Source of the DNA: Syntrophaceae bacterium UBA4778
GTDB taxonomy: Bacteria; Desulfobacterota; Syntrophia; Syntrophales; UBA4778
Assembly (NCBI GenBank): GCA_002403175.1
Contig: DHHG01000225.1
Location: 1 to 27,613, forward strand
Reading direction: 5' to 3'
DNA length: 27,613 nt
The notes below the pieces were generated by a model. The model did no database searches, was not told the origin of the DNA, and saw only the letters and a list, made by a program, of their open reading frames with translations. The position numbers were made by a program, and so were the translations under genes. Numbering within the stretch: the first letter of the stretch is position 1; each line of letters starts with the position of its first letter. Positions 1-7,640 of this stretch are shown in pieces.

Positions 1-738
1 GAGCTTCCTGCCGATATCCAGCCCCCTGTCAATGAAATCGGGGCCATAGGACTGTCCGGTTCGTGTGCGGAAGGTCTCACGAATTTTTTTTATTCCCTCA
101 AGTTTGTTTTCAAAATTATTGAATAGATCTGAAAGATCTGTAATTCCTTTTGATTCCAGGATATTCCAGAGGGTCTGAGTAAAATTTTCCGGCCCCCAGC
201 GAAACTTGTCTGCATCATAGAGAGCATCAGAAAGTAGTTGAGCATCGGGCTCTTCCATATGCTGAGCAGGTTGAAAAGCCTCGTGATTTGAAATGGCATG
301 GACGATCATTTCAATTTCGACGTCCTCCAAAGAAAAATCTTCTTTGCGTTTTTTGAGGATTTTTTCAGCTTCAGTGGCGCCGAGTTGCGCATGATCTGGG
401 TGTGATCTTTTGATGTCGTGCAGAACTCCTGAAATATGAGCCAAAAAAGAAAGTCTTTCAATTTGTTCGTAATCAAATGGGAGAACAGATCTTTCAAGTA
501 GAACGATAGCCCCTGCGTCGATGGCGACATTTCGAACGTGAACTGCACCATGTCCGGCCAGATCGGGTTCCATTAATACAACTTTGAGGCATTCACGAAC
601 CGATGCGCTTCTTTCAAATGCAATTCGTGATTTTTCGATGATATCTTTCCTCTCAATTGTAAATTTCGGGAACCCAATTGTATCGGCTATCTCAAGGCAA
701 ATTCTTCGTAGTTCTGGATAATTGTTAGATATATTCAT
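1..738 (-). CDS. HD-domain phosphohydrolase, partial (C-terminus off the left edge)
   Basis: Reading the minus strand from the ATG at 738 gives 246 uninterrupted codons to the window edge, so the 3' end is missing. The protein has the HD metal-binding pattern: His63 and His67 (GHGAVHVRN), the His107-Asp108 doublet (VLHDIKR), then His116, His147, His152 and Asp175. This is characteristic of HD phosphohydrolases that act on nucleotides or phosphodiesters in the cytoplasm. No signal peptide or membrane segment is visible. A purine-rich GGAAAG stretch lies upstream of the ATG. The gene is divergent from purB, sharing an AT-rich intergenic region. The substrate cannot be told from sequence. Confidence 0.8.
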   Translation of the reverse strand, partial: MNISNNYPELRRICLEIADTIGFPKFTIERKDIIEKSRIAFERSASVRECLKVVLMEPDLAGHGAVHVRNVAIDAGAIVLLERSVLPFDYEQIERLSFLAHISGVLHDIKRSHPDHAQLGATEAEKILKKRKEDFSLEDVEIEMIVHAISNHEAFQPAQHMEEPDAQLLSDALYDADKFRWGPENFTQTLWNILESKGITDLSDLFNNFENKLEGIKKIRETFRTRTGQSYGPDFIDRGLDIGRKL

Positions 739-858
739 ATTCACTTTCTTTCCATTTCCTTTGTATTTGCCCAAAGTTCAGAGGTAAAGCTATATGCCAT
801 TACTTAGAAAAATCAAGAAAAATGAAGAAATATGTGCAAATCATTTCCTGGAAAATCC

Positions 859-885
859 TTGACTACGTTAATAAACTCATAATAA
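859..885 (+). promoter_or_regulatory. candidate sigma70 promoter for purB
   Basis: TTGACT at 859-864 and TAATAA at 880-885 are separated by 15 bp, slightly shorter than the optimum; shifting the -10 to overlapping AT-rich hexamers gives 16-17 bp. It lies about 80 bp ahead of the purB start in the otherwise gene-free stretch between the divergent HD-domain gene and purB. Prediction by inspection only. Confidence 0.4.
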
Positions 886-963
886 ATTGAACTCCGTCAA
901 AATTAAAGAAAAACTGAATGATCCTTTTAAATTTTGTTTGAATTAATCCAAAGGAGTAATAGC

Positions 964-2265
964 TTGATCCCGAGATATTCACGTGAAAAGATGTCCGTTA
1001 TTTGGAAACCCGAATATAAATTCAAAAAGTGGCTGGAAATTGAAATTTGTGTTTGTGAGGCATACGCATCAAAAGGGGAAATTCCCAATGAAGCTTTGCA
1101 AAAAATAAAAGAAAATGCCGGATTTGATATTCAGCGAATAGATGAGATCGAAAAAGTAGTAAAGCATGATGTAATTGCCTTTTTAACTTCTGTTTCAGAG
1201 AAGGTTGGCGAGGAAGCGCGCTTTATTCATATGGGGATGACGTCCTCGGATATTCTTGATACGTCGCTTGCGCTTCTTTTAAAAGAGGCCGCAGATATTC
1301 TCCTGGAAGATATCGATAAGCTTCTAGAAATACTAAAGAATCAAGCATACAGATTCAAAAATACACTCATGATCGGTCGTTCCCATGGCATTCATGCAGA
1401 GCCGACCACATTTGGATTGAAATTGGCTCTTTGGCATGACGAGATGTTCCGAAATAAGGAGAGATTGGAAAGGGCTAAGGATAGAATTGCCTATGGCAAA
1501 ATATCCGGCGCGGTAGGTACATTTGCTTTTATAGATCCTTTCATTGAGGAATCCGTATGTGCCAAGCTGGGGCTAAAACCTGCTCCAGTTTCTACCCAAA
1601 TTGTTCAGCGTGACAGGCATGCAGAATTTTTTTCAACGCTGGCAATTATCGCCTCATCCATCGAAAAGTTTGCTGTAGAAATTCGTCATCTGCAGCGAAC
1701 AGAGGTCCGTGAGGCGGAGGAATTCTTTTCGACAGGACAAAAAGGCTCCTCGGCAATGCCACATAAGCGAAACCCGATATTGTCTGAAAACCTTTCCGGT
1801 TTGTCACGGCTTATGAGATCGTATGCTGTTGCTGCCTTGGAAGATGTTTCTCTTTGGCATGAGAGAGACATCAGTCATTCTTCCGTAGAGCGAGTCATTT
1901 GCCCGGACGCGACTATTTTGCTTGATTTCATGCTGGATCGGTTTACTCGGTTAATGGAAAACCTTATGGTTTATCCAGACCGAATGCTGGAAAACTTGAA
2001 CATGACCAGAGGTCTTATTTATTCTCAGATGGTGCTTCTGAAGCTCATCGATAAAGGGGAAAGCCGTGAAAGAGCTTATGCGATGGTGCAGCGCAATGCT
2101 ATGCGTTCTTGGGAGAATGGGCTCGAATTCAGGGAATTGCTTATGTCCGATCAGGAAATCATGTCCCGTTTAAATAATGAAGATCTTGAGTCGATTTTTA
2201 GTACCGGAAACTTTTTAAAACAGGTTGATTTCATATTTAATAGAGTATTTAAAACCGAAAATTGA
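964..2265 (+). CDS. purB: adenylosuccinate lyase
   Basis: Adenylosuccinate lyase cleaves SAICAR to AICAR plus fumarate, and adenylosuccinate to AMP plus fumarate, in cytoplasmic purine synthesis. The 433-residue product has the fumarase/aspartase superfamily signature SSAMPHKRNP at residues 262-271, the GRSHGIHAEPTTFG histidine motif near 138-151 and MGMTSSDILDT near 90-100. The start is a TTG at 964: AAGGAG at 951-956 is well spaced from it, and the resulting N-terminus MIPRYSREKM matches the usual PurB start (MIPRYTRPEM-like). The open frame extends 10 codons further upstream to another TTG, but that would lie over the ribosome binding site. The downstream lipoprotein follows within 17 bp, so the two are probably co-transcribed. 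Confidence 0.95.
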   Translation: MIPRYSREKMSVIWKPEYKFKKWLEIEICVCEAYASKGEIPNEALQKIKENAGFDIQRIDEIEKVVKHDVIAFLTSVSEKVGEEARFIHMGMTSSDILDTSLALLLKEAADILLEDIDKLLEILKNQAYRFKNTLMIGRSHGIHAEPTTFGLKLALWHDEMFRNKERLERAKDRIAYGKISGAVGTFAFIDPFIEESVCAKLGLKPAPVSTQIVQRDRHAEFFSTLAIIASSIEKFAVEIRHLQRTEVREAEEFFSTGQKGSSAMPHKRNPILSENLSGLSRLMRSYAVAALEDVSLWHERDISHSSVERVICPDATILLDFMLDRFTRLMENLMVYPDRMLENLNMTRGLIYSQMVLLKLIDKGESRERAYAMVQRNAMRSWENGLEFRELLMSDQEIMSRLNNEDLESIFSTGNFLKQVDFIFNRVFKTEN

Positions 2266-2281
2266 ACGGAATGGGGCTAGA

Positions 2282-2899
2282 ATGAAGAATTCTTTACGGT
2301 TCATCTTATTGATTTCTATTCTGTTTCTTTTTGCTGGCTGTAGTACAGTGGAGCCGGTTATCGATGATTATGTCAGCATTGCAAAAAAGAACGATGTTTC
2401 AAATGAATATGCAAGCGAGTTGGCTAAATGGACAAAAAAAGGAATTCTCTATTCTGAATTTGAGACTCGAGCGTATATTATTTCCACTTATATGAGTCCT
2501 GAATTCCGAAGAGCTTATGAACAGGAATATTCACGCCTTTATGAACTGAGTTTGTCTGAGCAAATTAAATATTCCAGAATTAAAACGAATCAGGAAAAGG
2601 AAAGTACGGAATTTTATGTCTATGCCTATAATCCTGATCGAGATGCTATAGACTTTTCCAAGGCAGATTCTATATGGAAGATATATCTCCTCGATGCCAG
2701 AGGTTTACGCATTGAACCCATTGATATTCGCCAGATCAAGAATATTAATCCTCTCGTAGAGCAGCTCTACCCATATGTGAATCAATATCACGGCAAATTT
2801 TACAGCATTAAATTCCCACCCTTATCAGCTCCTCAAAAACAGCGCTTGACAATGGTATTTACCGGAGTGTTGGGGCATATTGATCTTGTTTGGCAATAA
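2282..2899 (+). CDS. putative lipoprotein of unknown function
   Basis: The 205-residue product begins with a lipoprotein signal peptide: a short basic N-terminus, a hydrophobic stretch (FILLISILFLF) and a lipobox LFAGC with the lipidated cysteine at residue 20. The mature part is hydrophilic with several Tyr-rich helices and no recognisable catalytic motif. The ATG at 2282 is preferred over an in-frame upstream start at 2225 because only the former places the signal peptide at the N-terminus; the longer form would also overlap purB. The binding site is weak (GGGG about 7 nt upstream), which suggests translation partly coupled to purB. I do not recognise the family; an envelope location is the only safe inference. 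Confidence 0.75.
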   Translation: MKNSLRFILLISILFLFAGCSTVEPVIDDYVSIAKKNDVSNEYASELAKWTKKGILYSEFETRAYIISTYMSPEFRRAYEQEYSRLYELSLSEQIKYSRIKTNQEKESTEFYVYAYNPDRDAIDFSKADSIWKIYLLDARGLRIEPIDIRQIKNINPLVEQLYPYVNQYHGKFYSIKFPPLSAPQKQRLTMVFTGVLGHIDLVWQ

Positions 2900-2975
2900 T
2901 CATAAAATGGTATTTTATTAAACTAAATAGGTAATCTGAATGTGAATGATAGGGGCTATTTCTTTGCCCAAAGGA

Positions 2976-3004
2976 TTTACATATCCCGTTTTTTTATGTT
3001 ATAA
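2976..3004 (+). promoter_or_regulatory. candidate sigma70 promoter for tsaD-DUF2062-rsmA
   Basis: TTTACA at 2976-2981 and TTATAA at 2999-3004 are separated by 17 bp, placing a transcription start about 25 nt before the tsaD ATG at 3038. A GGAAGAAGG ribosome binding site lies between them. Visual prediction. Confidence 0.45.
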
Positions 3005-3037
3005 GCTGATACTTATTTTGGAAGAAGGTTACGTTAA

Positions 3038-4042
3038 ATGCTCGTTTTAGCGATTGAATCATCCTGCGATGAGACGGCGGCAGCTGTTGTTAAGGATGGT
3101 AGAATATTATTATCAAACATTATATCCTCGCAAGTTGATATACATAACAAATATGGTGGCGTGGTTCCAGAGATAGCATCCAGGAAGCACATTGAAGCCA
3201 TAGCCCCTGTTATCATGCAGGCTCTGGATAATTCAGGTTTGACACTGGAACAAGTTGAGGGTATTGCGGTCACGCGTGGTCCAGGTCTGATAGGCTCTCT
3301 TCTTGTCGGTTTATCCACGGCAAAAGCCATTGCTTATGCGAAAGGGATTCCTTTCGTAGGCGTAAACCACTTGGAAGGACATGTAGCTTCCGTTTTTTTG
3401 GGTGATTTGAAGCCAGAGTTTCCGTTTATTGCGCTGGTTGTATCCGGTGGACATACAACAATATATTTGGTTAAGAATTTTGAAAAATTTCACATTTTGG
3501 GGCAGACTCGAGATGATGCTGCCGGTGAGGCCTTCGATAAGGCAGCAAAATTGCTTGGAATAGGATATCCGGGCGGAGTTGTTATTGATCGATTAGCAAA
3601 AAAAGGAGATATTTCGTTTATTCGTTTTCCGCGATCTATGAGAGATAGCCTAGAATTCAGCTTTAGCGGACTAAAAACATCTCTCCTCAGTTATGTTAAG
3701 AAAAAGGCTGAAGCTATTTCAGAGGAGGAGTTGCCGCATATTGCCGCAAGTTATCAGGAGGCCATTATTGATGTGCTGGTGGAAAAGACATTTCGAGCCG
3801 CCGAAGAAAATGGGATAGACAAAATTGCCGTAGTCGGAGGAGTAGCCGCAAACAGTCGTCTACGATCTAGGTTTAGGGAAGAAGGTGAGAGGAAAGGGTT
3901 TGGGATTTTTATCCCACCTGCTATCCTCTGTACGGATAATGCGGCAATGATTGCAGTTGTTGGCGATTATTTACTGGAAAATGGAAAGCGAGACGGACTC
4001 GATCTGAATGCGGTATCTCGATGGCCTCTGGAGATAATGTGA
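3038..4042 (+). CDS. tsaD: tRNA N6-threonylcarbamoyladenosine synthase subunit TsaD
   Basis: TsaD (Kae1/YgjD family) transfers the threonylcarbamoyl group to A37 of ANN-decoding tRNAs, working in the cytoplasm with TsaB, TsaE and TsaC, none of which is in this window. The 334-residue protein shows the family landmarks: MLVLAIESSCDET at the N-terminus, GGVVPEIASRKH near 40-51, the metal-binding HLEGH with His111 and His115, VVSGGHTT, and a C-terminal LCTDNAAMIA segment. The length is normal for the family. The next gene starts on the base immediately after the TGA, so translational coupling with the DUF2062 gene is likely. Confidence 0.96.
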   Translation: MLVLAIESSCDETAAAVVKDGRILLSNIISSQVDIHNKYGGVVPEIASRKHIEAIAPVIMQALDNSGLTLEQVEGIAVTRGPGLIGSLLVGLSTAKAIAYAKGIPFVGVNHLEGHVASVFLGDLKPEFPFIALVVSGGHTTIYLVKNFEKFHILGQTRDDAAGEAFDKAAKLLGIGYPGGVVIDRLAKKGDISFIRFPRSMRDSLEFSFSGLKTSLLSYVKKKAEAISEEELPHIAASYQEAIIDVLVEKTFRAAEENGIDKIAVVGGVAANSRLRSRFREEGERKGFGIFIPPAILCTDNAAMIAVVGDYLLENGKRDGLDLNAVSRWPLEIM

Positions 4043-4522
4043 ATGCTTAGTTTGAAGTCTAAATGTAGAGCGTTTTATAAGTCATTTATTTGCCTCAAGG
4101 GTGATCCTCGGAAAATAGCAATGGGCATGGCCATCGGTGTCTTTATTGGAGTTACTCCGACAATCCCGCTGCACACTGTATTGAGTATAGCGGTTATCTT
4201 TCTTTTCAGACAAAATCTCACTGCAGCTTTGTTAGGTATTTGGATTAATAATCCTTTGACCATTCCTGTTTTTTATTTTACGGAATATGAGATTGGGAGA
4301 TATATTCTTGGTTGGGAGAGATACAGTTTAGCACTGAATAGCTTTAATATACATGACCTATTTAGAATAGGTTGGGAAATCTTTTATCCTCTTCAAGTAG
4401 GTGGACTCATAATAGCTCCTTTCTTTGCAGTGCCCGCATATTTTATTACTTACAAAGCTTTGTTGGTTATTAGAAGAAGGGGGTTGGATGCCGACTGCGA
4501 GCGAACTGCTGAAAAAATATGA
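4043..4522 (+). CDS. DUF2062 inner-membrane protein
   Basis: The 159-residue product has the DUF2062 pattern: a basic lead, GDPRKIAMGMAIGVFIGVTP, and then hydrophobic segments including the TIPLHTVLSIAVIFLF region and a WINNPLTIPVFYF motif. Two to three membrane helices are expected, with a short basic C-terminus. The family's biochemical role is not established. Its ATG directly abuts the tsaD stop codon, and its 3' end overlaps the start of rsmA by 35 bp, so the three genes form one translational block. The overlap means the rsmA ribosome binding site lies inside this coding region. Confidence 0.85.
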   Translation: MLSLKSKCRAFYKSFICLKGDPRKIAMGMAIGVFIGVTPTIPLHTVLSIAVIFLFRQNLTAALLGIWINNPLTIPVFYFTEYEIGRYILGWERYSLALNSFNIHDLFRIGWEIFYPLQVGGLIIAPFFAVPAYFITYKALLVIRRRGLDADCERTAEKI

Positions 4523-5354
4523 GATAAGGCCTCTAAAAAGATTAGGTCAATATTTTCTGATCGACCAGAACATCCTTTCTAAAATAATCAATATCGCAGA
4601 AATTAAGAATGACGAAACTGTATTAGAAATTGGAGCAGGTCTGGGGGTCTTGACGGCGCTTTTGGCTGAAAAAGCGCATAAGGTAATTGCTGTAGAGATC
4701 GATCCGTTTATGATCAATATCCTCAGAGAGGAATTAAAAGATTTCAAGAATATCGAGATTATTCATCAAAATATTTTAAATTACGACTTCTCCAAAGCTC
4801 TCGGTAGGGCCGAATCCTTCAGTAAACGTTTAAAGGTAATCGGCAACATTCCTTATAACATATCTACTCAAATTCTTTTTCGACTTCTAGAAAACCGTTC
4901 CATTATATCGACAATGGTCCTGATGTTTCAAAAGGAAGTAGCCGATCGGATCATCTCCGGACCAGGCAGTAAAAATTATGGAATATTATCTGTTCTGACC
5001 AGAATGTATGCACATGCAGAAAGGGAGATATTAGTTTCACCTACCTGTTTTCGTCCGGCGCCAAACGTTGAATCAGCCATATTGAAAATTGTTTTCCGAA
5101 AGGATCCCTTGATTAAATTAAACTGCGATACTGAGTTCTTTTTTAAAATTGTAAAAACTGCATTTGCACAGCGCCGTAAGACATTGTTAAATAATCTGAA
5201 ACATTCTCCGTTTGCTTCTTCATCTCCTGATCTGGAGAATATCCTGAAGGACATTGAAATAGATGGGATGAGACGGGGAGAGACACTCTCCGTAGAAGAA
5301 TTTGCCGTGCTCAGCAATGCTATATATGAATCAGTTTCTGCACGGATCGATTAA
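4488..5354 (+). CDS. rsmA: 16S rRNA (adenine1518-N6/adenine1519-N6)-dimethyltransferase
   Basis: RsmA (KsgA) dimethylates the two adjacent adenosines in the helix 45 loop of 16S rRNA during late 30S assembly, using SAM. The 288-residue protein has LGQYFLIDQNIL near 19-30, SAM motif I EIGAGLG at 47-53, the acidic AVEID end of beta-2, the catalytic NIPY at 120-123 and the C-terminal AFAQRRKTLLNNL. The ATG at 4488 is chosen because AAGGGGG precedes it and the product then starts as this family normally does. A longer frame beginning at 4425 would add 21 unrelated residues inside the DUF2062 gene. SAM for the reaction would come from the nearby metK. Confidence 0.95.
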   Translation: MPTASELLKKYEIRPLKRLGQYFLIDQNILSKIINIAEIKNDETVLEIGAGLGVLTALLAEKAHKVIAVEIDPFMINILREELKDFKNIEIIHQNILNYDFSKALGRAESFSKRLKVIGNIPYNISTQILFRLLENRSIISTMVLMFQKEVADRIISGPGSKNYGILSVLTRMYAHAEREILVSPTCFRPAPNVESAILKIVFRKDPLIKLNCDTEFFFKIVKTAFAQRRKTLLNNLKHSPFASSSPDLENILKDIEIDGMRRGETLSVEEFAVLSNAIYESVSARID

Positions 5355-5393
5355 TTCCCTAATTTTATTGAACAATCGCGAATTGAAAATAGC

Positions 5394-5422
5394 TTGACAC
5401 TCTCCTTGGAGTTTGATAACTA
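5394..5422 (+). promoter_or_regulatory. candidate sigma70 promoter of the panC leader
   Basis: A perfect TTGACA at 5394-5399 is followed by 17 bp and TAACTA at 5417-5422 (alternatively the overlapping GATAAC). The spacer carries an inverted CTCC/GGAG pair at 5402-5411. Initiation near 5429 would give a leader of about 100 nt before the panC ATG. Confidence 0.5.
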
Positions 5423-5429
5423 CAAATTA

Positions 5430-5529
5430 ACGCCTGGATCCGTCAGTGGACTGGGACGAGAGGTAGAAGATAAGTGGAAAAGCACGCCTATCGTCCTAGA
5501 GGATGATAGGTTTTTTTTTGAGGATAGTT
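5430..5529 (+). promoter_or_regulatory. panC leader RNA: candidate transcription attenuator, possibly a pan-motif element
   Basis: The leader holds three mutually competing elements. A hairpin at 5433-5455 pairs CCTGG/TCC with GGA/CTGGG around a six-base loop and leaves one bulged adenosine at 5438. GGACGAGAGG at 5454-5463 can pair with CCTATCGTCC at 5487-5496 at nine of ten positions. That second segment is also the 5' arm of the intrinsic terminator. Forming the 5454-5463 helix therefore prevents the terminator, and forming the 5433-5455 hairpin takes two bases from that helix. A hairpin with bulged adenosines in front of pan genes recalls the pan motif RNA reported upstream of panB/panC/panD in Firmicutes and Deltaproteobacteria, but identity with that motif is unverified. 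Confidence 0.6.
5487..5519 (+). terminator. intrinsic terminator inside the panC leader
   Basis: CCTATC at 5487-5492 pairs with GATAGG at 5505-5510, extended by TCC/GGA around a TAGA loop, followed by nine T residues at 5511-5519. It ends one base before the GAGG ribosome binding site of panC, so read-through is needed to express panCD from the upstream promoter. Confidence 0.8.
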
Positions 5530-6405
5530 ATGGAAATCATCAATACGGTAAAAACGATGCAGGTCTTCTCTGAAAAAAAGCGGAGAGAGGGGCTAACAAT
5601 AGCATTCGTTCCTACCATGGGATATCTCCATGATGGGCATCTTGCCCTGATTCGTGAAGCCAAAAAGAATGGGGATTGTACAGTCGTCAGCATCTATGTA
5701 AATCCGACACAATTCGGACCAAATGAAGATCTTTCCAAGTATCCCCGTAATTTTGATAGAGATTCTCAGCTCTGTGGAAAAGAAGGTGTCGATGTCGTTT
5801 TTTTCCCACCGGATCACGAAATGTATCCCCCCCATTATCAGACATATGTGGAAGTTGGGGAGGTAACACAGAATCTTTGCGGTTTAGCTCGTCCTGGGCA
5901 TTTCCGGGGAGTTGCTTCAGTCTGCGCAAAACTCTTCAATATGGTGAAACCGCATGTAGCTGTTTTTGGAATGAAAGATTATCAGCAATTGGTTGTTATA
6001 AGGACGATGGTGCGCGATCTTAACATGGATCTGGAAATTAAAGGGATGCAGACAATCCGCGAGCCGGACGGTTTGGCCATGAGTTCAAGAAATATTTATT
6101 TAAAACCGGAAGAGAGAGAATCGGCTTTGAGCCTGAGCCGTTCACTAATAATCGCAAAAGATCTTTTCGAAAAAGGTGAGCGTGATTCTTTTACAATCAT
6201 CGGAAAAGTGGAAGAAATTATCAATAGCTATCCATATACGAAAATCGATTATGTTCAGATTTGCGATACGACAACAATGAGAGATATCAATATAATTGAA
6301 AAGGGAAAAGCAGTGATTGCACTTGCTGTGCGGGTAGGTGTCGCCAGACTGATCGACAACTATGTTTTCGGCGATTCGCTCGAATTGAAAACGATTACAT
6401 TTTAG
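5530..6405 (+). CDS. panC: pantothenate synthetase (pantoate--beta-alanine ligase)
   Basis: PanC condenses pantoate with beta-alanine through a pantoyl-adenylate, the last step to pantothenate, in the cytoplasm. The 291-residue protein shows the nucleotidyltransferase HIGH-like motif [10 protein letters not shown] (His34, His37), [11 protein letters not shown], the [11 protein letters not shown] segment, [10 protein letters not shown] and the KMSKS-equivalent MSSRNIYL. The ATG at 5530 follows GAGG at 5520-5523 with six-base spacing. An in-frame alternative at 5503 would start inside the terminator hairpin and is rejected. It lies 10 bp upstream of panD, whose enzyme makes the beta-alanine substrate, and downstream of the attenuator-like leader. 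Confidence 0.96.
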   Translation: MEIINTVKTMQVFSEKKRREGLTIAFVPTMGYLHDGHLALIREAKKNGDCTVVSIYVNPTQFGPNEDLSKYPRNFDRDSQLCGKEGVDVVFFPPDHEMYPPHYQTYVEVGEVTQNLCGLARPGHFRGVASVCAKLFNMVKPHVAVFGMKDYQQLVVIRTMVRDLNMDLEIKGMQTIREPDGLAMSSRNIYLKPEERESALSLSRSLIIAKDLFEKGERDSFTIIGKVEEIINSYPYTKIDYVQICDTTTMRDINIIEKGKAVIALAVRVGVARLIDNYVFGDSLELKTITF

Positions 6406-6415
6406 GATAATTGCC

Positions 6416-6769
6416 ATGCAGAGATTTATGCTTAAATCTAAAATCCATAGAGCTAAAGTAACAGATGCAAATCTGGATTACGAGGGCAGCATTACCATTG
6501 ATTCAAGTCTCCTCGAGAAAACGGACATTCTTCCTTATGAAAAGGTGGAAATTTATAACGTCTCCAATGGAGAGAGATTCTCGACTTATGCAATTAAGGG
6601 CGAAAGTGGTTCCGGAATCATTTGCATTAATGGAGCGGCTGCTCGCAAAGCATCAAGAGGAGACATTATCATCATAGCGAGTTATGTTATAACGGATGAT
6701 GCCGAAGCGAAAAGCTGGAAACCAAAATGTATTTACGTGAACGAAAATAATCGCGATAAAAATCAATAA
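6416..6769 (+). CDS. panD: aspartate 1-decarboxylase precursor
   Basis: PanD makes beta-alanine from aspartate and is activated by self-cleavage that converts a serine into the pyruvoyl cofactor. The 117-residue precursor has the cleavage site Gly24-Ser25 within YEGSITID, at the same position as in E. coli PanD, plus KIHRAKVT near residues 9-16, the substrate-binding Arg54 region (NGERFSTY) and the [13 protein letters not shown] segment near the C-terminus. Start and length fit the family, and AGGA precedes the ATG. It follows panC by 10 bp, and the two form the beta-alanine/pantothenate branch. panB is not in the window. Confidence 0.95.
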   Translation: MQRFMLKSKIHRAKVTDANLDYEGSITIDSSLLEKTDILPYEKVEIYNVSNGERFSTYAIKGESGSGIICINGAAARKASRGDIIIIASYVITDDAEAKSWKPKCIYVNENNRDKNQ

Positions 6770-6933
6770 AAGAGTTAATATCTTTATTTCGGTATGCCGG
6801 AATGAAAGAGATAAGTGGCTGCTCTGTTTTATAAGGACGAGTACCCGCGGCAGACTTTTGAAGCAAGCAAATTGAAGCGAGGCGTTTGGGTCTCGCTTTT
6901 TTTATAAAATAGAAAGTTAATGGAGATCCTTTG
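6770..6933 (+). promoter_or_regulatory. structured intergenic leader between panD and the DUF502 gene
   Basis: This 164-bp stretch has no gene. It contains a strong hairpin at 6780-6812 whose core TTTCGG/CCGGAA closes a TATG loop, then a GC-rich segment at 6818-6855 bracketed by CTGC and GCAG that includes GGACGAG, and finally the intrinsic terminator at 6875-6903. No convincing promoter is visible between that terminator and the gene at 6934, so the region may act as a leader as well as the panCD terminator. I do not recognise a known riboswitch class in it. Confidence 0.4.
6875..6903 (+). terminator. intrinsic terminator after panD / before the DUF502 gene
   Basis: AAGCGAGGC at 6875-6883 pairs with GTCTCGCTT at 6890-6898 (nine pairs including one G-T) around the loop GTTTGG, running into seven T residues at 6897-6903. 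Confidence 0.75.
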
Positions 6934-7569
6934 ATGAAGAAAAAATTAAAAAAGATATTATTAACTGGGATTGCCGTCTTAGTACCGATGGGATTGACTA
7001 TTTATATCTTTTTTTTCCTGATTTCCATTATGGACGCCATTTTGCTAATAATTCCTTCGAATTTCCACCCAGATGAGCTGATTGGATTTCACATTCCGGG
7101 TTTGGGATTCATCATCATTTTTATACTTACGTTGTTGATCGGATTGGTTACGAACAGTTATCTAGGTAAAAAATTCATTGACTGGGGAGAGAATATCATC
7201 GATAAGATTCCGGTTGTTAGAAACATTTATAAACCCACTAAGCAGCTGGTTGATTCTCTTGTAAGCAACGGCATGAAGAATTTCAACCGGGTTGTTATGA
7301 TCGAATTTCCAAGAAAAGGGGTATATACAATCGCCTTCGTGACGGGGCATGCTGGAGGTGAAGTAAAGGGACGAATCGGTTCCGATTATATAAATGTATA
7401 TGTTCCAACAACCCCCAATCCAACATCCGGATATTTTTTGATTGTTTCGGAAAGGGAAGTGATCAACCTTGATATGACCGTAGAAGAGGCATTTAGAATG
7501 ATCATATCTATAGGACTGGTTGTGCCCGAAACAGAATGCTATAAAAAGGTTAGTATCGGAGCAAACTGA
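6934..7569 (+). CDS. DUF502 family inner-membrane protein
   Basis: The 211-residue product begins with a polylysine-like leader (MKKKLKKILL) and two hydrophobic segments, roughly residues 9-38 and 52-75, typical of DUF502 proteins. The remainder is soluble, with the family's conserved features KIPVVRNIYKPTKQLVDSL, MIEFPRKGVYTIAFVTG and VYVPTTPNPTSGYFL. DUF502 members are membrane proteins of unsettled function. The ATG at 6934 is preferred over the adjacent in-frame TTG at 6931 because GGAG at 6922-6925 lies eight bases from it. metK follows 71 bp downstream with no terminator between, so they may be co-transcribed. Confidence 0.88.
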   Translation: MKKKLKKILLTGIAVLVPMGLTIYIFFFLISIMDAILLIIPSNFHPDELIGFHIPGLGFIIIFILTLLIGLVTNSYLGKKFIDWGENIIDKIPVVRNIYKPTKQLVDSLVSNGMKNFNRVVMIEFPRKGVYTIAFVTGHAGGEVKGRIGSDYINVYVPTTPNPTSGYFLIVSEREVINLDMTVEEAFRMIISIGLVVPETECYKKVSIGAN

Positions 7570-7640
7570 GCTATTCATCTATAAGTTCTGATATAATCTG
7601 CTCTAATGCTTTCAAAAATGAAGATGGAAAGGAGAATTTA

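Noticed and set aside
90..551. Two short minus-strand open frames at 90-299 and 306-551.
   Set aside because: They are out-of-frame shadows of the longer HD-domain coding sequence that runs from 738 off the left edge of the window.
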